From contig OX419347.1 of the NCBI GenBank assembly GCA_948470475.1, positions 9,035,665 to 9,099,664 on the forward strand: DNA of 64,000 bases, in the 5' to 3' direction. The notes under the pieces were generated by a model, which was given only the letters and a program-made list of their open reading frames with translations, searched no databases and was not told where the DNA came from. Each line of letters starts with the position of its first letter. The first letter of the stretch is position 1. A program made the translations under genes and the position numbers. This DNA is from Galaxea fascicularis. Lineage: Eukaryota > Cnidaria > Anthozoa > Scleractinia > Euphylliidae. Shown here piece after piece: positions 20,210-28,859 of the stretch.

Positions 20210-20859
20210 GAAGAAGAAGATTTGGGATGAAAGACGCAGGTGGGTCGAACGTCTTCCACCAGGAGATCCGTCCACACGCGGTGCTGGTTGCTCGAATTCG
20301 GGTGTAGATCCAAAATCACGTAGCCATAAGGACGATCCGTGACATGCTTGTACACGTCCAGTACATCCCTCCAATGATCAAAGGCTTGCCTGATCAGGTT
20401 TTTAAAACCTAATTGATCCCTCGGGTTCTTGAAGGCGACGATGTAATGCGCGTTGCGAGAGATGGTGTTGGCGTACTTGCCCATGGGAAACATGTCTTGA
20501 CAAAGACACAACACGGTGATGTTGCAATGATGAGAGTGTTTGGTGAAGAGATCCAACACGCGCTGGTCGCTGCTGTCTTCGTTCATCAGATCGTCCAAGA
20601 CCAACAAACCTCCTTTCGTCGTATTGAACCATCGAGTCAGGTCTTTGGGAGCAGGCAATCCCTTGTGGAAATGAATGCGAGGGGACGTCTGTCGTTCCAT
20701 GCCTTCGAATCCATCTTGCCAGGCCCTGTAACAGTAATGAATGTTAGGAATCCAAGGCCAAAAGTATAGAGCGGGATCTCTTAAAAGACGCGAGACGAAA
20801 ACTGTCTTCCCACTCCCCAAGGGACCCATGACCAAAATACTGCTGGGTGTTCGAAACAA
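20206..20859 (-). CDS. packaging ATPase (FtsK/HerA-type, Polinton A32-like)
   Basis: 217 residues. Walker A is MGPLGSGKTVFVSRLL at about residues 11-26, and Walker B is KGGLLVLDDLMNED near 85-95. A following sensor-like stretch ITVLCLCQDMF and RNAHYIVAFKNPRDQ match Polinton/adintovirus genome-packaging ATPases, which pump DNA into the capsid. The frame has no ATG. It is preceded by an in-frame TGA at 20860-20862 and further upstream sequence in the same frame to about 21080, so the N-terminus is probably damaged. The catalytic core is intact. Confidence 0.9.
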   Translation of the reverse strand: MFRTPSSILVMGPLGSGKTVFVSRLLRDPALYFWPWIPNIHYCYRAWQDGFEGMERQTSPRIHFHKGLPAPKDLTRWFNTTKGGLLVLDDLMNEDSSDQRVLDLFTKHSHHCNITVLCLCQDMFPMGKYANTISRNAHYIVAFKNPRDQLGFKNLIRQAFDHWRDVLDVYKHVTDRPYGYVILDLHPNSSNQHRVWTDLLVEDVRPTCVFHPKSSSS

Positions 20860-20862
20860 TCA

Positions 20863-21295
20863 CATGACTGATCACTTTCCGAACAAGGGAACCAGTTTTA
20901 TGGTACCCGCTTTCGTCTTCCATAGCATGGAATTCAGGGTCATGCGTCCATTCAAGACCGTGTGTTGCGATTTGAACGTCTAGGGCAATTTCGACCATAT
21001 GGCTTTTAAGGAGATGAGTTTGATTTTCTTGATGGGTCTTGGTCGTTGAATGAAATCCCCTTTGTACATTGGACGTCGTCTTTTGGTTTTGACTGGTGCA
21101 AGACATTAAAAGACGGGACATTAAAATCGGGATCAGTTTCATGACCCGGTTCCACGTACTGTTACAAGACCTTTTCCCACAGCGTCGAATCGGTCATACT
21201 CTCATCGAGGAGGATCACACCAAAATGAAACACACAGGCGTTGAGTTTCCTCTTTTATTGAACAGCAAAGACAAAACGAAAATGATAACGACCGT
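20863..21295. other. ATPase upstream region, no firm gene
   Basis: The minus-strand ATPase frame can be extended through two or three stops to about 21080 (KAIWSKLP, NGRMTLNSMLWK). It may be a decayed N-terminal part or a separate small gene. I cannot decide from sequence alone. Confidence 0.35.
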
Positions 21296-21369
21296 GGACT
21301 TCGGTAGGAATGGAACCCACAACCTTTGGGTTATGAGCCCAATGCACTGACCACTGTACTATGGAGTCC
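21296..21369 (-). tRNA. tRNA-Met-like gene (anticodon CAT)
   Basis: 74 bases on the minus strand. The acceptor GGACTCC pairs with GAAGTCC (6 of 7). The D arm is GTAC/GTGC. The anticodon arm TTGGG-CTCATAA-CCCAA gives anticodon CAT. The T arm is GTGGG-TTCCATT-CCTAC, and the B box GGTTCCATTCC is one base off consensus. It lies between the ATPase and protease genes of the Polinton. It could be a virus-borne tRNA or a captured host tRNA fragment. Function is not shown. Confidence 0.7.
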
Positions 21370-21386
21370 TCCCTTATTTTTTTTTC

Positions 21387-21986
21387 TTAATACACGGTAT
21401 CGTTCAAGCCCGTGATGTCATCCTCATCGGTATGATCTTCGGTTCGCCAACGCAGTCGCATGTCCATCAAACGAACGGGGACTCGATTGGATTGTCTGCT
21501 TTGATCTTTGGTCAAAGTGTGCCAAGCCAAATCCCGTTTGGCCATGCGTTTGAACCATCGCGCCACGCGGTAATCATTCTTCACCATGTGGTAGGCACTG
21601 AAAATGGCTTGAAACCCTTCCATGCTGCCTTCCAGACTGCAATACACCAAATACATCAAGGCGTACAGACCGCAACTTTGACTATCGATGGCTTGCAATG
21701 TCTCGTAATTAATGCGCACGTACCCCCAATGCTTTTCGATCCACTCTTGCAACCCTGAGATGTCATATCGATCCAAGGGTAAACCAAAACTTTCCATGAT
21801 GTCACACGTGTCGTCTTCCCCCACGGTCCACAGGGCGATCCAATGCGACCCCGGACCATCGTGCTTGTCCATGTTGATGATGTAGCCTTGGGGAATGTCG
21901 CAAATGGGTTCCTCGAGTAAACGATCCCTGGCCAAGACTCCTCCAAAGTAGGGAGCCAGGTCAGGGTTGTGTTCGGCCAAATGCAT
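21387..21986 (-). CDS. adenain-like cysteine protease (virion maturation)
   Basis: 200 residues from ATG 21986. The catalytic triad is visible: His in GSHWIALW, acidic residue in IMESFG, and Cys in DSQSCGLYAL with the oxyanion Gln. This is the Ulp1/adenain fold that matures Polinton capsid proteins. The same frame extends upstream 20 codons to a TGA beside a run of nine A. An ATG at about 22047, which overlaps the capsid gene stop, would be in frame if the run had eight A. The original start was therefore probably there, with a one-base slip. Confidence 0.85.
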   Translation of the reverse strand: MHLAEHNPDLAPYFGGVLARDRLLEEPICDIPQGYIINMDKHDGPGSHWIALWTVGEDDTCDIMESFGLPLDRYDISGLQEWIEKHWGYVRINYETLQAIDSQSCGLYALMYLVYCSLEGSMEGFQAIFSAYHMVKNDYRVARWFKRMAKRDLAWHTLTKDQSRQSNRVPVRLMDMRLRWRTEDHTDEDDITGLNDTVY

Positions 21987-22053
21987 CAATTGTTGCGTCG
22001 TGAGGGCAACTGATCCTCTCTTCTCGAGGAGTGTCCTTTTTTTTTCTCATCCA

Positions 22054-23285
22054 CTAGATCCTGTACAACACACTGCCGTGCTGGGTGATTTCCATCACAT
22101 TCTCGAATTTTCCATACACGATGACGGTGGCGATGTGATCCAATCCGGCATTGAGACGAAACTGCAGTTGCAGGTTGCCTTTGTGTTGTGGATTGAGCAG
22201 TTTGCTGTCGGCGTCCACGCTACTCACGTTGTTGAAGAGGTATAACATGCAATTGGCTCCATTGCCCCATGCTTCAGGTTTCAAGATGCTGGGAATGCCT
22301 TTTTGCCAGGCGGATGTGGCTTGCAAGAAGCGGAAATACCCCGCCAGATCTTTGTGACGATCATTGTGATTGAGAGTCAAGGTCTTCCCGTAGGGGTATT
22401 CCTCTCCGTCGATCAACTGTTTGATCTATTTGAATCCAAATTTTTGAAACGCAAAGGGATCGTAATCGATGGTGCCATTGAAAGAGTTGGCATGCACCAG
22501 ACCTACGACCAAGCGATCAGTAATCCGGGAGGTCTCAATCGCAAATAGCACACGTGGAAGGTCATCTTGAGTTCATCGATGGTCATTCTTCCATTGTTCC
22601 CCACGCCACTGGTGAAGAAGGTGCTGGGATTGAAGAGGAACTTCACGACGATTTCTATTTGGGGCGGTAAGGGTTTCTTCAAATGCAAGGCTTTGGAATG
22701 AGGTTTGAAGAACAACATACATCAAGCACCATCGTTGTATGAAGGTTTTTTAGCTTTCTTGGCATTCACCGTGGTTTTCTGACTGGCCGTGAATCCCCTG
22801 TAGGCTGCGTTGGTGGTGTCCATTTTGTTGGCGGTGATGGGGATGGGTGTGTTGAAGGCATCGGGCATGATGCCTTGCACGCGCAGGGTGGACTCGGTCT
22901 CTTCTCGATTGTAATTTAGCAACGTTTCGATGTAGGCCTTGTAGGCGTAGGTGTCCGTCTGTGGGCTGATCAAGACACCATTGAAGTACACGCTCATCTG
23001 TTTGATGAGGGTATGAGCCAGGTTTTGGGAGGGAAACATGGTCTCTGCAGCGCCGATGTTGCTCCCATCAGCATTAGCCAATTTGACAGACAGTTCGAAG
23101 TAGCTGTTGTCCAAATCGATGTACTTGTTATTCTTGTTGACCAAGAATTCCATGGGATTGATGTTGGCCATGAGCACAGGAGGTGTTTTGACGTACCGTC
23201 AGGATTCGACGGCCACATCCGTCTCGGGCAGGTCGAGCAATTGAAAATGCGGGTCGAGCCCATCCTTGTAAGCGCCGTGTGCCAT
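22054..23285 (-). pseudogene. major capsid protein (double jelly roll, hexon-like)
   Basis: ATG 23285 opens a short N-terminus (DGLDPHFQLLDLPETDVAVE) cut by TGA. The frame continues through MANINPMEFLVNKNNKYIDL, NYNREETESTLRVQ and a basic KKAKKPSYNDGA, where a second TGA falls. It continues (FKPHSKALHLKKPLPPQIEI) to a frameshift near 22520. The last frame has VHANSFNGTIDYDPFAFQKF, a TAG, and GEEYPYGKTLTLN to TAG 22054-22056. Order and motifs match Polinton capsids, about 410 codons in total. It has three in-frame stops and one shift. It is driven by a GTATAAGAG box, and its stop overlaps the protease start. Confidence 0.85.
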
Positions 23286-23325
23286 GGTTCGATGGACTGT
23301 GAATGGCAGGGAAGGAAACACACTT

Positions 23326-23334
23326 CTCTTATAC
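23326..23334 (-). promoter_or_regulatory. TATA box of the major capsid gene
   Basis: GTATAAGAG on the minus strand, about 41 bases upstream of ATG 23285. Confidence 0.65.
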
Positions 23335-23366
23335 TTTTTTTTTCCACCGTCGTCGTCGTTTCACTT

Positions 23367-23567
23367 TCAATGGGGGATTGAACAAACCACCGCATTGTTG
23401 TTGTTGTCGACAAGCGTAAGCGGCAGCCCAATGTCGAGCATTACAGATCGGTTGGGGAGCCAGTCCAAAGAGTTCCCTCCGCATTGGTACGATCGTCGTG
23501 GTCCTCCGAAGGTCGAACCACTCATGCCTTGCAAACCCATGCGGGTACGGCTACCAGTGTAGTCCAT
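23367..23567 (-). CDS. small virion-block protein
   Basis: 66 residues from ATG 23567. It carries TRMGLQGMSGSTFGGPRRSY and NRSVMLDIGLPLTLV, with an Asn run before the stop. In the neighbouring frame the end reads RQQQQCGGLFNPPLKVKRRRRW, a strongly basic tail. One base lost or gained near 23400 may therefore have replaced an original basic C-terminus. No family recognised. It lies between the capsid gene and other small basic genes. Confidence 0.5.
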   Translation of the reverse strand: MDYTGSRTRMGLQGMSGSTFGGPRRSYQCGGNSLDWLPNRSVMLDIGLPLTLVDNNNNAVVCSIPH

Positions 23568-23570
23568 TTT

Positions 23571-23780
23571 TCACTCCACTGGATCGCGGATGATGCGTCG
23601 AGCTTTTGGCGTGACGACACTTTGGATGGCCTGTCGAGCTTTGCATTTGATGGCCTGGGTCGCTCTCTTTTCAATGGCTTGGGGAAGACCGGTCTTCTTC
23701 AATAGGGGTAGGGTGAGACTGTTCCCGAAACCGCTTCCAGTTTGAGTGGGAGTGTATCGTCTTAGACTCCCTCTGCGCAT
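23571..23780 (-). CDS. small basic protein, pVI/pX-like composition
   Basis: 69 residues from ATG 23780: RRGSLRRYTPTQTGSGFGN, then LPLLKKTGLPQAIEKRATQ and a basic Ala-rich helix ending PKARRIIRDPVE. An N-terminal basic stretch with GSGFG followed by an amphipathic basic helix recalls adenovirus minor core/cement proteins and similar Polinton genes. This is analogy only. It ends three bases before the next gene's ATG. Confidence 0.5.
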   Translation of the reverse strand: MRRGSLRRYTPTQTGSGFGNSLTLPLLKKTGLPQAIEKRATQAIKCKARQAIQSVVTPKARRIIRDPVE

Positions 23781-23826
23781 GATGAAACTGTTTGCCTCTG
23801 TCCCGGTGGTTACCTTTTTATGGTTT

Positions 23827-24033
23827 TCACATCCAAGGGTCCCGTCCCTGCCTGACATGTCGATTGAATTCTCTATGGAAACGTTCGAGTTTTCCCGGAG
23901 CGTATTTTTTCGAATGGTACGTCTCGCACACTTGCCATTGAAAGGGACCGTTTGCACCCACGTAATGCTTCCACCGATACCCCGGTTTCAAAGTGGTGCG
24001 TGGTCGTTGTCGAGACTTCCTTCTTCCAGGCAT
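23827..24033 (-). CDS. small very basic protein
   Basis: 68 residues from ATG 24033, opening PGRRKSRQRPRTTLKPGYRW and ending with an Arg/His-rich helix (KLERFHREFNRHVRQGRD). It has its own TATA box 36 bases upstream. It is a likely nucleic-acid-binding virion protein by composition. No family recognised. Confidence 0.5.
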   Translation of the reverse strand: MPGRRKSRQRPRTTLKPGYRWKHYVGANGPFQWQVCETYHSKKYAPGKLERFHREFNRHVRQGRDPWM

Positions 24034-24068
24034 GGTGAAAAGAAGTGATCGGGATGGTTTTTTCCTTT

Positions 24069-24077
24069 CTCTTATAC
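24069..24077 (-). promoter_or_regulatory. TATA box overlapping the penton stop codon
   Basis: GTATAAGAG on the minus strand, 36 bases upstream of ATG 24033. The TAA inside it is the stop codon of the minor capsid gene (24072-24074). Confidence 0.65.
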
Positions 24078-25718
24078 CTCTCGCCGATGAAAATGCAAAG
24101 TGACGTTGGTGACACCCGTCCCCAATTTGGCGAAACGTCCATCCAGGGTGGACACTTGAATTCCCATCACATCGAGTTGGGTTTGATGCACCGGTAAATA
24201 TTGATGGTTCGCACGGGCCTGGAAAACTCCTTGAAAAACTGCTTTGTCCTTGAAAACTCCTTGAAAATGATTTTGTCCTTGAAAACTCCTTGAATTTGTA
24301 GGTGCAGTGCTTGATTACTTAAGACTAAAGCAAAATAAGTTCATTTTCACATCAAAAGATGAAAAAGACTATCACATCACCCGAGAAACGCTTTTGAAGT
24401 CTCAAAAAAGACAAAGCTTTTATGTCAGGACAATTCAGTGTTTCTTATTCAAAAGATCTAAGTAACCGCACCTTCCAATATGGTTTCCCAAGTGTATTGT
24501 GAAGCGCCCCTCCAAGCAAACAAAACCACAATGGAAACGTAGCTTGACGTGTCGCTCGAAGTGTGAAATTTATTTAACTTTGGTGCTCTTCATTTTATTA
24601 TCAAATGAATTCAAAAGCTCAAAGAAGAAACTGCATATATTTAATCGGCACCGGGAACGTAATTCCCTCTACAAAGCTGGGTTACTGCGTTCAAAGGTGA
24701 CAGGAAAAAGGCCTTATGCTAATGCTGTGATCGGATGGACTCCTTGAATTTTGTGATTAAGTCCTGGAAAAGTCCTGGAAAAGTCGTTGAATAAAAGCTC
24801 TTTTCACCTGTATGAACCATGATATTGCACGTGCTGGGGTTCAAAGTTCCACTTCTCGCAACAGATGGGTGACTTGATTGCCCATGATCATGCTTTCTCC
24901 CACATTGCTGTACATGCGTAGTGATCAAGAAGCCGTCCCCACGATGTCCTTGAACCAACCTCCATTCAAGTCCAGCCATTCCCACAAGGCTTGATTGGTG
25001 AACCGCATGTATTTCACGTTGTCCTCTGTCAATTCGTACATGAACCCGATTCCTCCTCGGCTGGTCAGACCGCCCAACAAGGGAGAGAACCAAGGGATCA
25101 TGCGAAGATTGGGTCCTCTGCGGTTCTTCTTGGTGGTGGTATCGTATTGGACGATCCTCAAATGTCTGGCCATGGGTTCCAGGATGCGAATCCATAGTTT
25201 GGCATCCCCTTTTCGCGTCATGCTGGCATCCCACAACACTGAGGTGGGACTCATCCATTTCACGTCGAACATGTATTGTTCATTCATGGTTTTATTGTAC
25301 CAATCGTCATGAACGGTATTGGATACCATGAGGGCCTCTCCCACTTTGTTGCAAGAGATTGGTCATGCGATGCACGAAGGAAGCTCCGTCTTTCACTTCC
25401 TTGCTTTCCATCACTTCGTCGGTCGTCATGTAGTCCGTCAGACGTTGAACGAGTTCACCGCTTGATTTCGTGGGAAAATCCATTCGAACTAACTTCGTGC
25501 CTGAAGGAAAAATGAATTTCATGGGTATCGAACCACGTCTTCCACGGGTAGAGACAAACTGCTCAACCCCACTTCTCATCCAGGACCGTCGCAACGAAAC
25601 GTGTAGGGCATCTGCACTTTGTAATCGTTGTTCTTGTTGGTCACATCGAATTGAGTCCCTCCACCATCTCTTGGTAAGGTCACGTAATGGCTTTCATTTT
25701 GGCTGTTGTTGTGGCTCA
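24072..25718 (-). pseudogene. minor capsid (penton) protein, split by a repeat insertion
   Basis: Decayed minus-strand gene. The N-terminus (SHYVTLP, then DYKVQMPYTFRCDGPG) is followed by a TGA, a frameshift, RGRRGSIPMKFIFPSGTKL, another shift near 25340 and SRGGIGFMYELTEDNVKYMR. Further on are VGESMIMGNQVTHLLREVEL and, beyond an insertion at about 24225-24815, ANHQYLPVHQTQLDVMGIQV and the characteristic end VTLHFHRREV. The order SHYVTLP / PMKF.FPSGT / LLR / VTLHFRR is the Polinton minor-capsid pattern. A GTG at the expected start overlaps the integrase stop and is probably a mutated ATG. Confidence 0.75.
24225..24815. mobile_element. short repeat inserted in the penton gene
   Basis: It begins with four near-copies of TTGAAAACTCCTTGAAAA (24222-24296) and ends with related words (TCCTTGAATTTTG, TCCTGGAAAAGTCCTGGAAA at 24737-24785). 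The inside is AT-rich and non-coding. It interrupts the capsid reading between LLREVEL and QARANHQYL. It may be a MITE-like or hAT-derived repeat. Exact ends and target duplication were not resolved. Confidence 0.6.
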
Positions 25719-26767
25719 CGACTGGATGGGAATCCAACTATCGTATTTGGTGGGCCACCCTTTTCATCTGACAAGCACGGCACCGCACTTGCGTTGAAGT
25801 ACTTTTTCCACCCACCACAAGGTCTCGTCGTTCACGGTGACTTTTTGCAGATCTTCTCGGTAAAAGGTGCGTCATAAGGGCGTTCCGTCTATTTCCTTGA
25901 CTTTGTACATCGCCACTGCTCCCGGCACCACGCGTGCAATGATGAACACTTCCTCCGTCCATTGGGGCAATTACCCTTTTTTGAAGGCTCACACCCGTTT
26001 GCTCAATCGCACGTGATCGCCTGTTCGGAAGGCAGGTCGTTTCTTTCTCTTTGTCGCCTGGGCCATTCGTTTTCCGTAAAATCAATGCCACGCGTGCCCT
26101 TCGTTGTCCACGGCCACGTTTTGCGGGGCCATCCCGATACTTCGATGGGGTTCGTCATTGTACGCGCGAACCAAGTTGGGTAAGACGTCCAGGTACTTCA
26201 TCGCGTTGGCTGCCGTGAAGTACCGATACATGCGACTTTTCAACGTGCGATTGAAACGTTCAACCACGACCACTTTGGCATCTCCTTCCGTGGAAAAATG
26301 ATGAATGCCTTGTTTCAACCACCGTTGAACCGTGGCATTGTAAAATTCCTTGGCTTTGTCCATTTCCAACTGTTGAGGTTGACGTCCACTGTCTTTGACG
26401 ATCTTTTGAAACGCTTTCACCACACTGGCTCCCGTCTTGTTCTTCAAGGGTTAAACCCAGGCGTACTTGGACAAGACGTCTACCACGGTCAACAAGTACC
26501 ACGTCCCACGATTCCATTTGGCCGTGGTCTGCATTTCCACTAGATCCGCCACCCATTGTTCATCTTTGTTGAACACGAGTACGGGTAACGTCTGCACCCG
26601 TCGTCATGGTGGTTTGTGTAATGTGTACAACAACTCTTTTCCAAGGCACATCGAGCTTGGGGACTGTCAGTCCGCGTGTACGAGCGTAGCGCACGACCCT
26701 GCCCAAACTCCCAGAGCCATTGGATCAGTGTACCTCGCAGACTTTGCCATCCCCACAACATCGACAA
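25716..26767 (-). pseudogene. retroviral-type integrase with C-terminal chromodomain (Polinton)
   Basis: The DDE core is plain: Asp in ADLVEM (about 26540), Asp in LEMDKAKEFYNATV and Glu in VVVERFNRTLKSRMYRYF, with VDVLSKYAWV between. The C-terminus carries an SH3-like domain (FRTGDHVRLSKRV) and a chromodomain (VEKVLQRKCGAVLVRWKGW, then PTKYDSWIP), which would bind methylated histone tails to steer insertion. At least five in-frame stops interrupt it, mostly TGA or TAA. The N-terminal zinc domain before 26600 is poorly preserved. The stop at 25716-25718 overlaps the penton start. Confidence 0.85.
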
Positions 26768-26794
26768 CTGTGTGATGGAGGGAATGCATTCCCC

Positions 26795-27043
26795 CTAGAC
26801 TTTATGCACGGTTTGCCAATGGACGAGAGCTTGTGGTGCCCTGTAAGTGCGAACCAACCATACCACAAACACGCAATACCCACCCAAATGAAATCCGGGA
26901 TCGTTCACAAGACCTTCCCATACGCCCAAGGGTTTGGCCTCCTCATCCTTTTCAGGGGAGGAAATGGGATGGGCACCCACGTACTTTTCGCACAACCATC
27001 GGGTCATACCCCAACGCGCCCGCCATACCCACATGCTACACAT
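26795..27043 (-). CDS. small ORF upstream of integrase, uncertain
   Basis: 82 residues from ATG 27043, Trp-rich (MTRWLCEKYVGAHP, VFVVWLVRTYRAPQALVHW). A minus-strand TATAAAAGA lies about 40 bases upstream (27080-27089). It could be the first part of the integrase message, a separate small gene, or a relic. Family not recognised. Confidence 0.35.
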   Translation of the reverse strand: MCSMWVWRARWGMTRWLCEKYVGAHPISSPEKDEEAKPLGVWEGLVNDPGFHLGGYCVFVVWLVRTYRAPQALVHWQTVHKV

Positions 27044-27317
27044 GGTTCAAATGAGTTTTATTGACATCACACGCTTTCTTTTATACAATGCGAAAAAAAA
27101 TGTTTTTCAATCAGGTGAAAAGGATCCGTCGCGATTCACCCAATCGCAATCGACCCAATAGGACAAGGCAGTTCTCCGGCCTCCCTCTGCACGTGGGTCA
27201 TGTCTGGGTCTCTTGGGGGATGGTGGTCTAGGAGCATACCGGAAGGCAGTGCGTTTCCTCTGTGCTGTGTTCCCATTCACTTCGTGATGAGCTCGAATGG
27301 CTTTGCGATCTCTCAGG
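27044..27317. other. intergenic, TATA box for the integrase message
   Basis: Holds TATAAAAGA on the minus strand (27080-27089). No further gene is supported. Confidence 0.4.
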
Positions 27318-28076
27318 TTATCTGAACCATTGAATAAAGTGACACTGTTGGGTCTGTTTGCAAGTCAGGAACAGACGACCCCTGTTGCCTCTGGCACTGT
27401 TCTTGCAAAGGACAATCTTGTAGGGTTTGTCGCAAAAACAAGTGAACGGACCGTCCTTCACAGCGTCGCAAACTTGGCATCGCCATTCCATGGTCAAGGA
27501 AATGGTGTCCTCTTTGGCACACCAGAAGGGACATCCCTCTTCGAGACATTGCACGTACGCCCATCCGCGCTGAGAGATGTGGTGCAACGGAAACTCGTGG
27601 ATGGGACACGTGACCACAATCCCACCGGTTGGACTGGATGAAGGAGGAGGAGGACTGGGAGGAATGCCTTGTGGGTCTTCGCCTGGCGCCCATCCTTCGT
27701 CGACCACTTCCTCTGCGTAGGCAGGAAGGATGTTCTCCGGTTGCTTTACCTCCTCCTCCTCTCCCAAATCGGCCAATTCAGCTAGGAGAGCTTCCAGACT
27801 CTCTAGGCATGTCTCTGACGGTGTCTGGGAGGGTGGTGGTGGTGGTGGTGGTGGTGCTGGCGGGGTCTGTGCGGGTACATCTGCTGATCGTATGGCAAGT
27901 CCTCCATAATGGATAATGCCAAGTGGTTGTTCACGACCACTTTCTCCCAGGTCTTGGGTTTCTTTTTGATTGCCGTCTGTTTCTTGGGGCGGGTCGCCAT
28001 TTCCCTGGGATCCACAGCATGCCGGGTCGGTGTTCCAATCATTCTGCTTTCGCTTTCGCCTTCGCCGTCTTCTCAT
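27318..28076 (-). CDS. zinc-finger protein with C-terminal GRF-type finger
   Basis: Intact 252-residue frame from ATG 28076, the largest unbroken Polinton gene here. It has a basic N-terminus (RRRRRRKRKQ), then a Pro run and acidic middle (about residues 65-135). Cysteine/histidine-rich modules follow: CPIHEFPLHHISQRGW, CLEEGCPFWC and WRCQVCDAVKDGPFTCFC. It finishes with GNRGRLFLTCKQTQQCHFIQ, which fits the GRF zinc-finger pattern (CxC, N.GR.F..C, C.FF.W) known to bind single-stranded nucleic acid. It is probably a replication or transcription factor. It is transcribed divergently from the gene at 28343. Confidence 0.7.
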   Translation of the reverse strand: MRRRRRRKRKQNDWNTDPACCGSQGNGDPPQETDGNQKETQDLGESGREQPLGIIHYGGLAIRSADVPAQTPPAPPPPPPPPSQTPSETCLESLEALLAELADLGEEEEVKQPENILPAYAEEVVDEGWAPGEDPQGIPPSPPPPSSSPTGGIVVTCPIHEFPLHHISQRGWAYVQCLEEGCPFWCAKEDTISLTMEWRCQVCDAVKDGPFTCFCDKPYKIVLCKNSARGNRGRLFLTCKQTQQCHFIQWFR

Positions 28077-28342
28077 CAGTGACAGGACCCAAAAAGGTGT
28101 GTGTTGGGATGTTCACTCCCTGCTCTTTTTATACATGCTGACCAGACAGTCACGTGTCCAGACGGATCGAAAAGGTCCAGACTGATGACGTGGCCATTCG
28201 TGATTGGTTTCATGGCATTTTCACCAATGAAACGATGCCATGTCAACCGCGTGGGTCATTTTGATCCTCGCGATGTCGCGCATGTTTCACAATTCACTAT
28301 ATAAAGAAGAAAAAAGCAACTCACACACAAAAAATCGTCATC
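28077..28342. promoter_or_regulatory. divergent promoter region
   Basis: TATAAAAAG on the minus strand (28125-28133, about 49 bases from ATG 28076) and TATATAAAG on the plus strand (28298-28306, 37 bases before ATG 28343). It separates the minus-strand virion block from the plus-strand genes. Confidence 0.7.
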
Positions 28343-28827
28343 ATGGCCAGTCAAGGCGTAGGACACGTGTGTATCGTCACGGAAGGATGTCAGGGAATGG
28401 ATGCAGCGGCCATTTACTTTGCTGCACGCAAACAGATTCCTTTCCTATGCATTCTACCTTCGTTTCATCCCATGAAAGATGATTTGGAAATGGGGAGTTG
28501 CTTCGAACCTTGGCGAATCACATGCCTGGATAATTGTCATCCCCACCTAGTGCGTGGCTGATGCAAAGACTCCTCCTCCGATGACACGCCCTTGAGTTAA
28601 GACGTCCCCTTGACTACTCGTTTCCAAGTGGAACCTACTTATACGAGCTTCACGATCGATGCTGGCTCAGTTACGATTACACCAGCAAGCGGTATGTGCC
28701 TTGCGACGAACGCGTCCTGCAAAGTCGTTGCGCCGTCGTGGGAGATCTACAACTCGTCATTTATGACACAAGGTACACCGCCTTGTCCATGCGCTTCAAA
28801 GCGTACAAGAGTGAATTTTGGATTTAA
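28343..28827 (+). pseudogene. Rossmann/SLOG-like Polinton protein, decayed
   Basis: ATG 28343 opens GHVCIVTEGCQGMDAAAIYF and PFLCILPSFHPMKDDLEMGS, a Gly-rich loop after a beta strand that resembles SLOG/DprA-like nucleotide-binding folds. The frame stops at 28559-28561. A different frame further on reads PSGTYLYELHDRCWLSYDYT and ends at 28825-28827, so a segment has been lost and the frame changed. Fold assignment is tentative and made from pattern alone. Confidence 0.4.
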
Positions 28828-28847
28828 GAAAGAAAAAAATGAGTGAT

Positions 28848-28859
28848 TTGAATCGTATT
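28848..28859. repeat. 12-bp target duplication of the L1/Tx1-like LINE (copy 1)
   Basis: TTGAATCGTATT, repeated exactly at 31270-31281. Confidence 0.9.

Noticed and set aside
19553..25600. Plus-strand open frames opposite the virion block
   Set aside because: They are antisense shadows without family motifs, while the minus-strand readings show capsid, ATPase and protease motifs.
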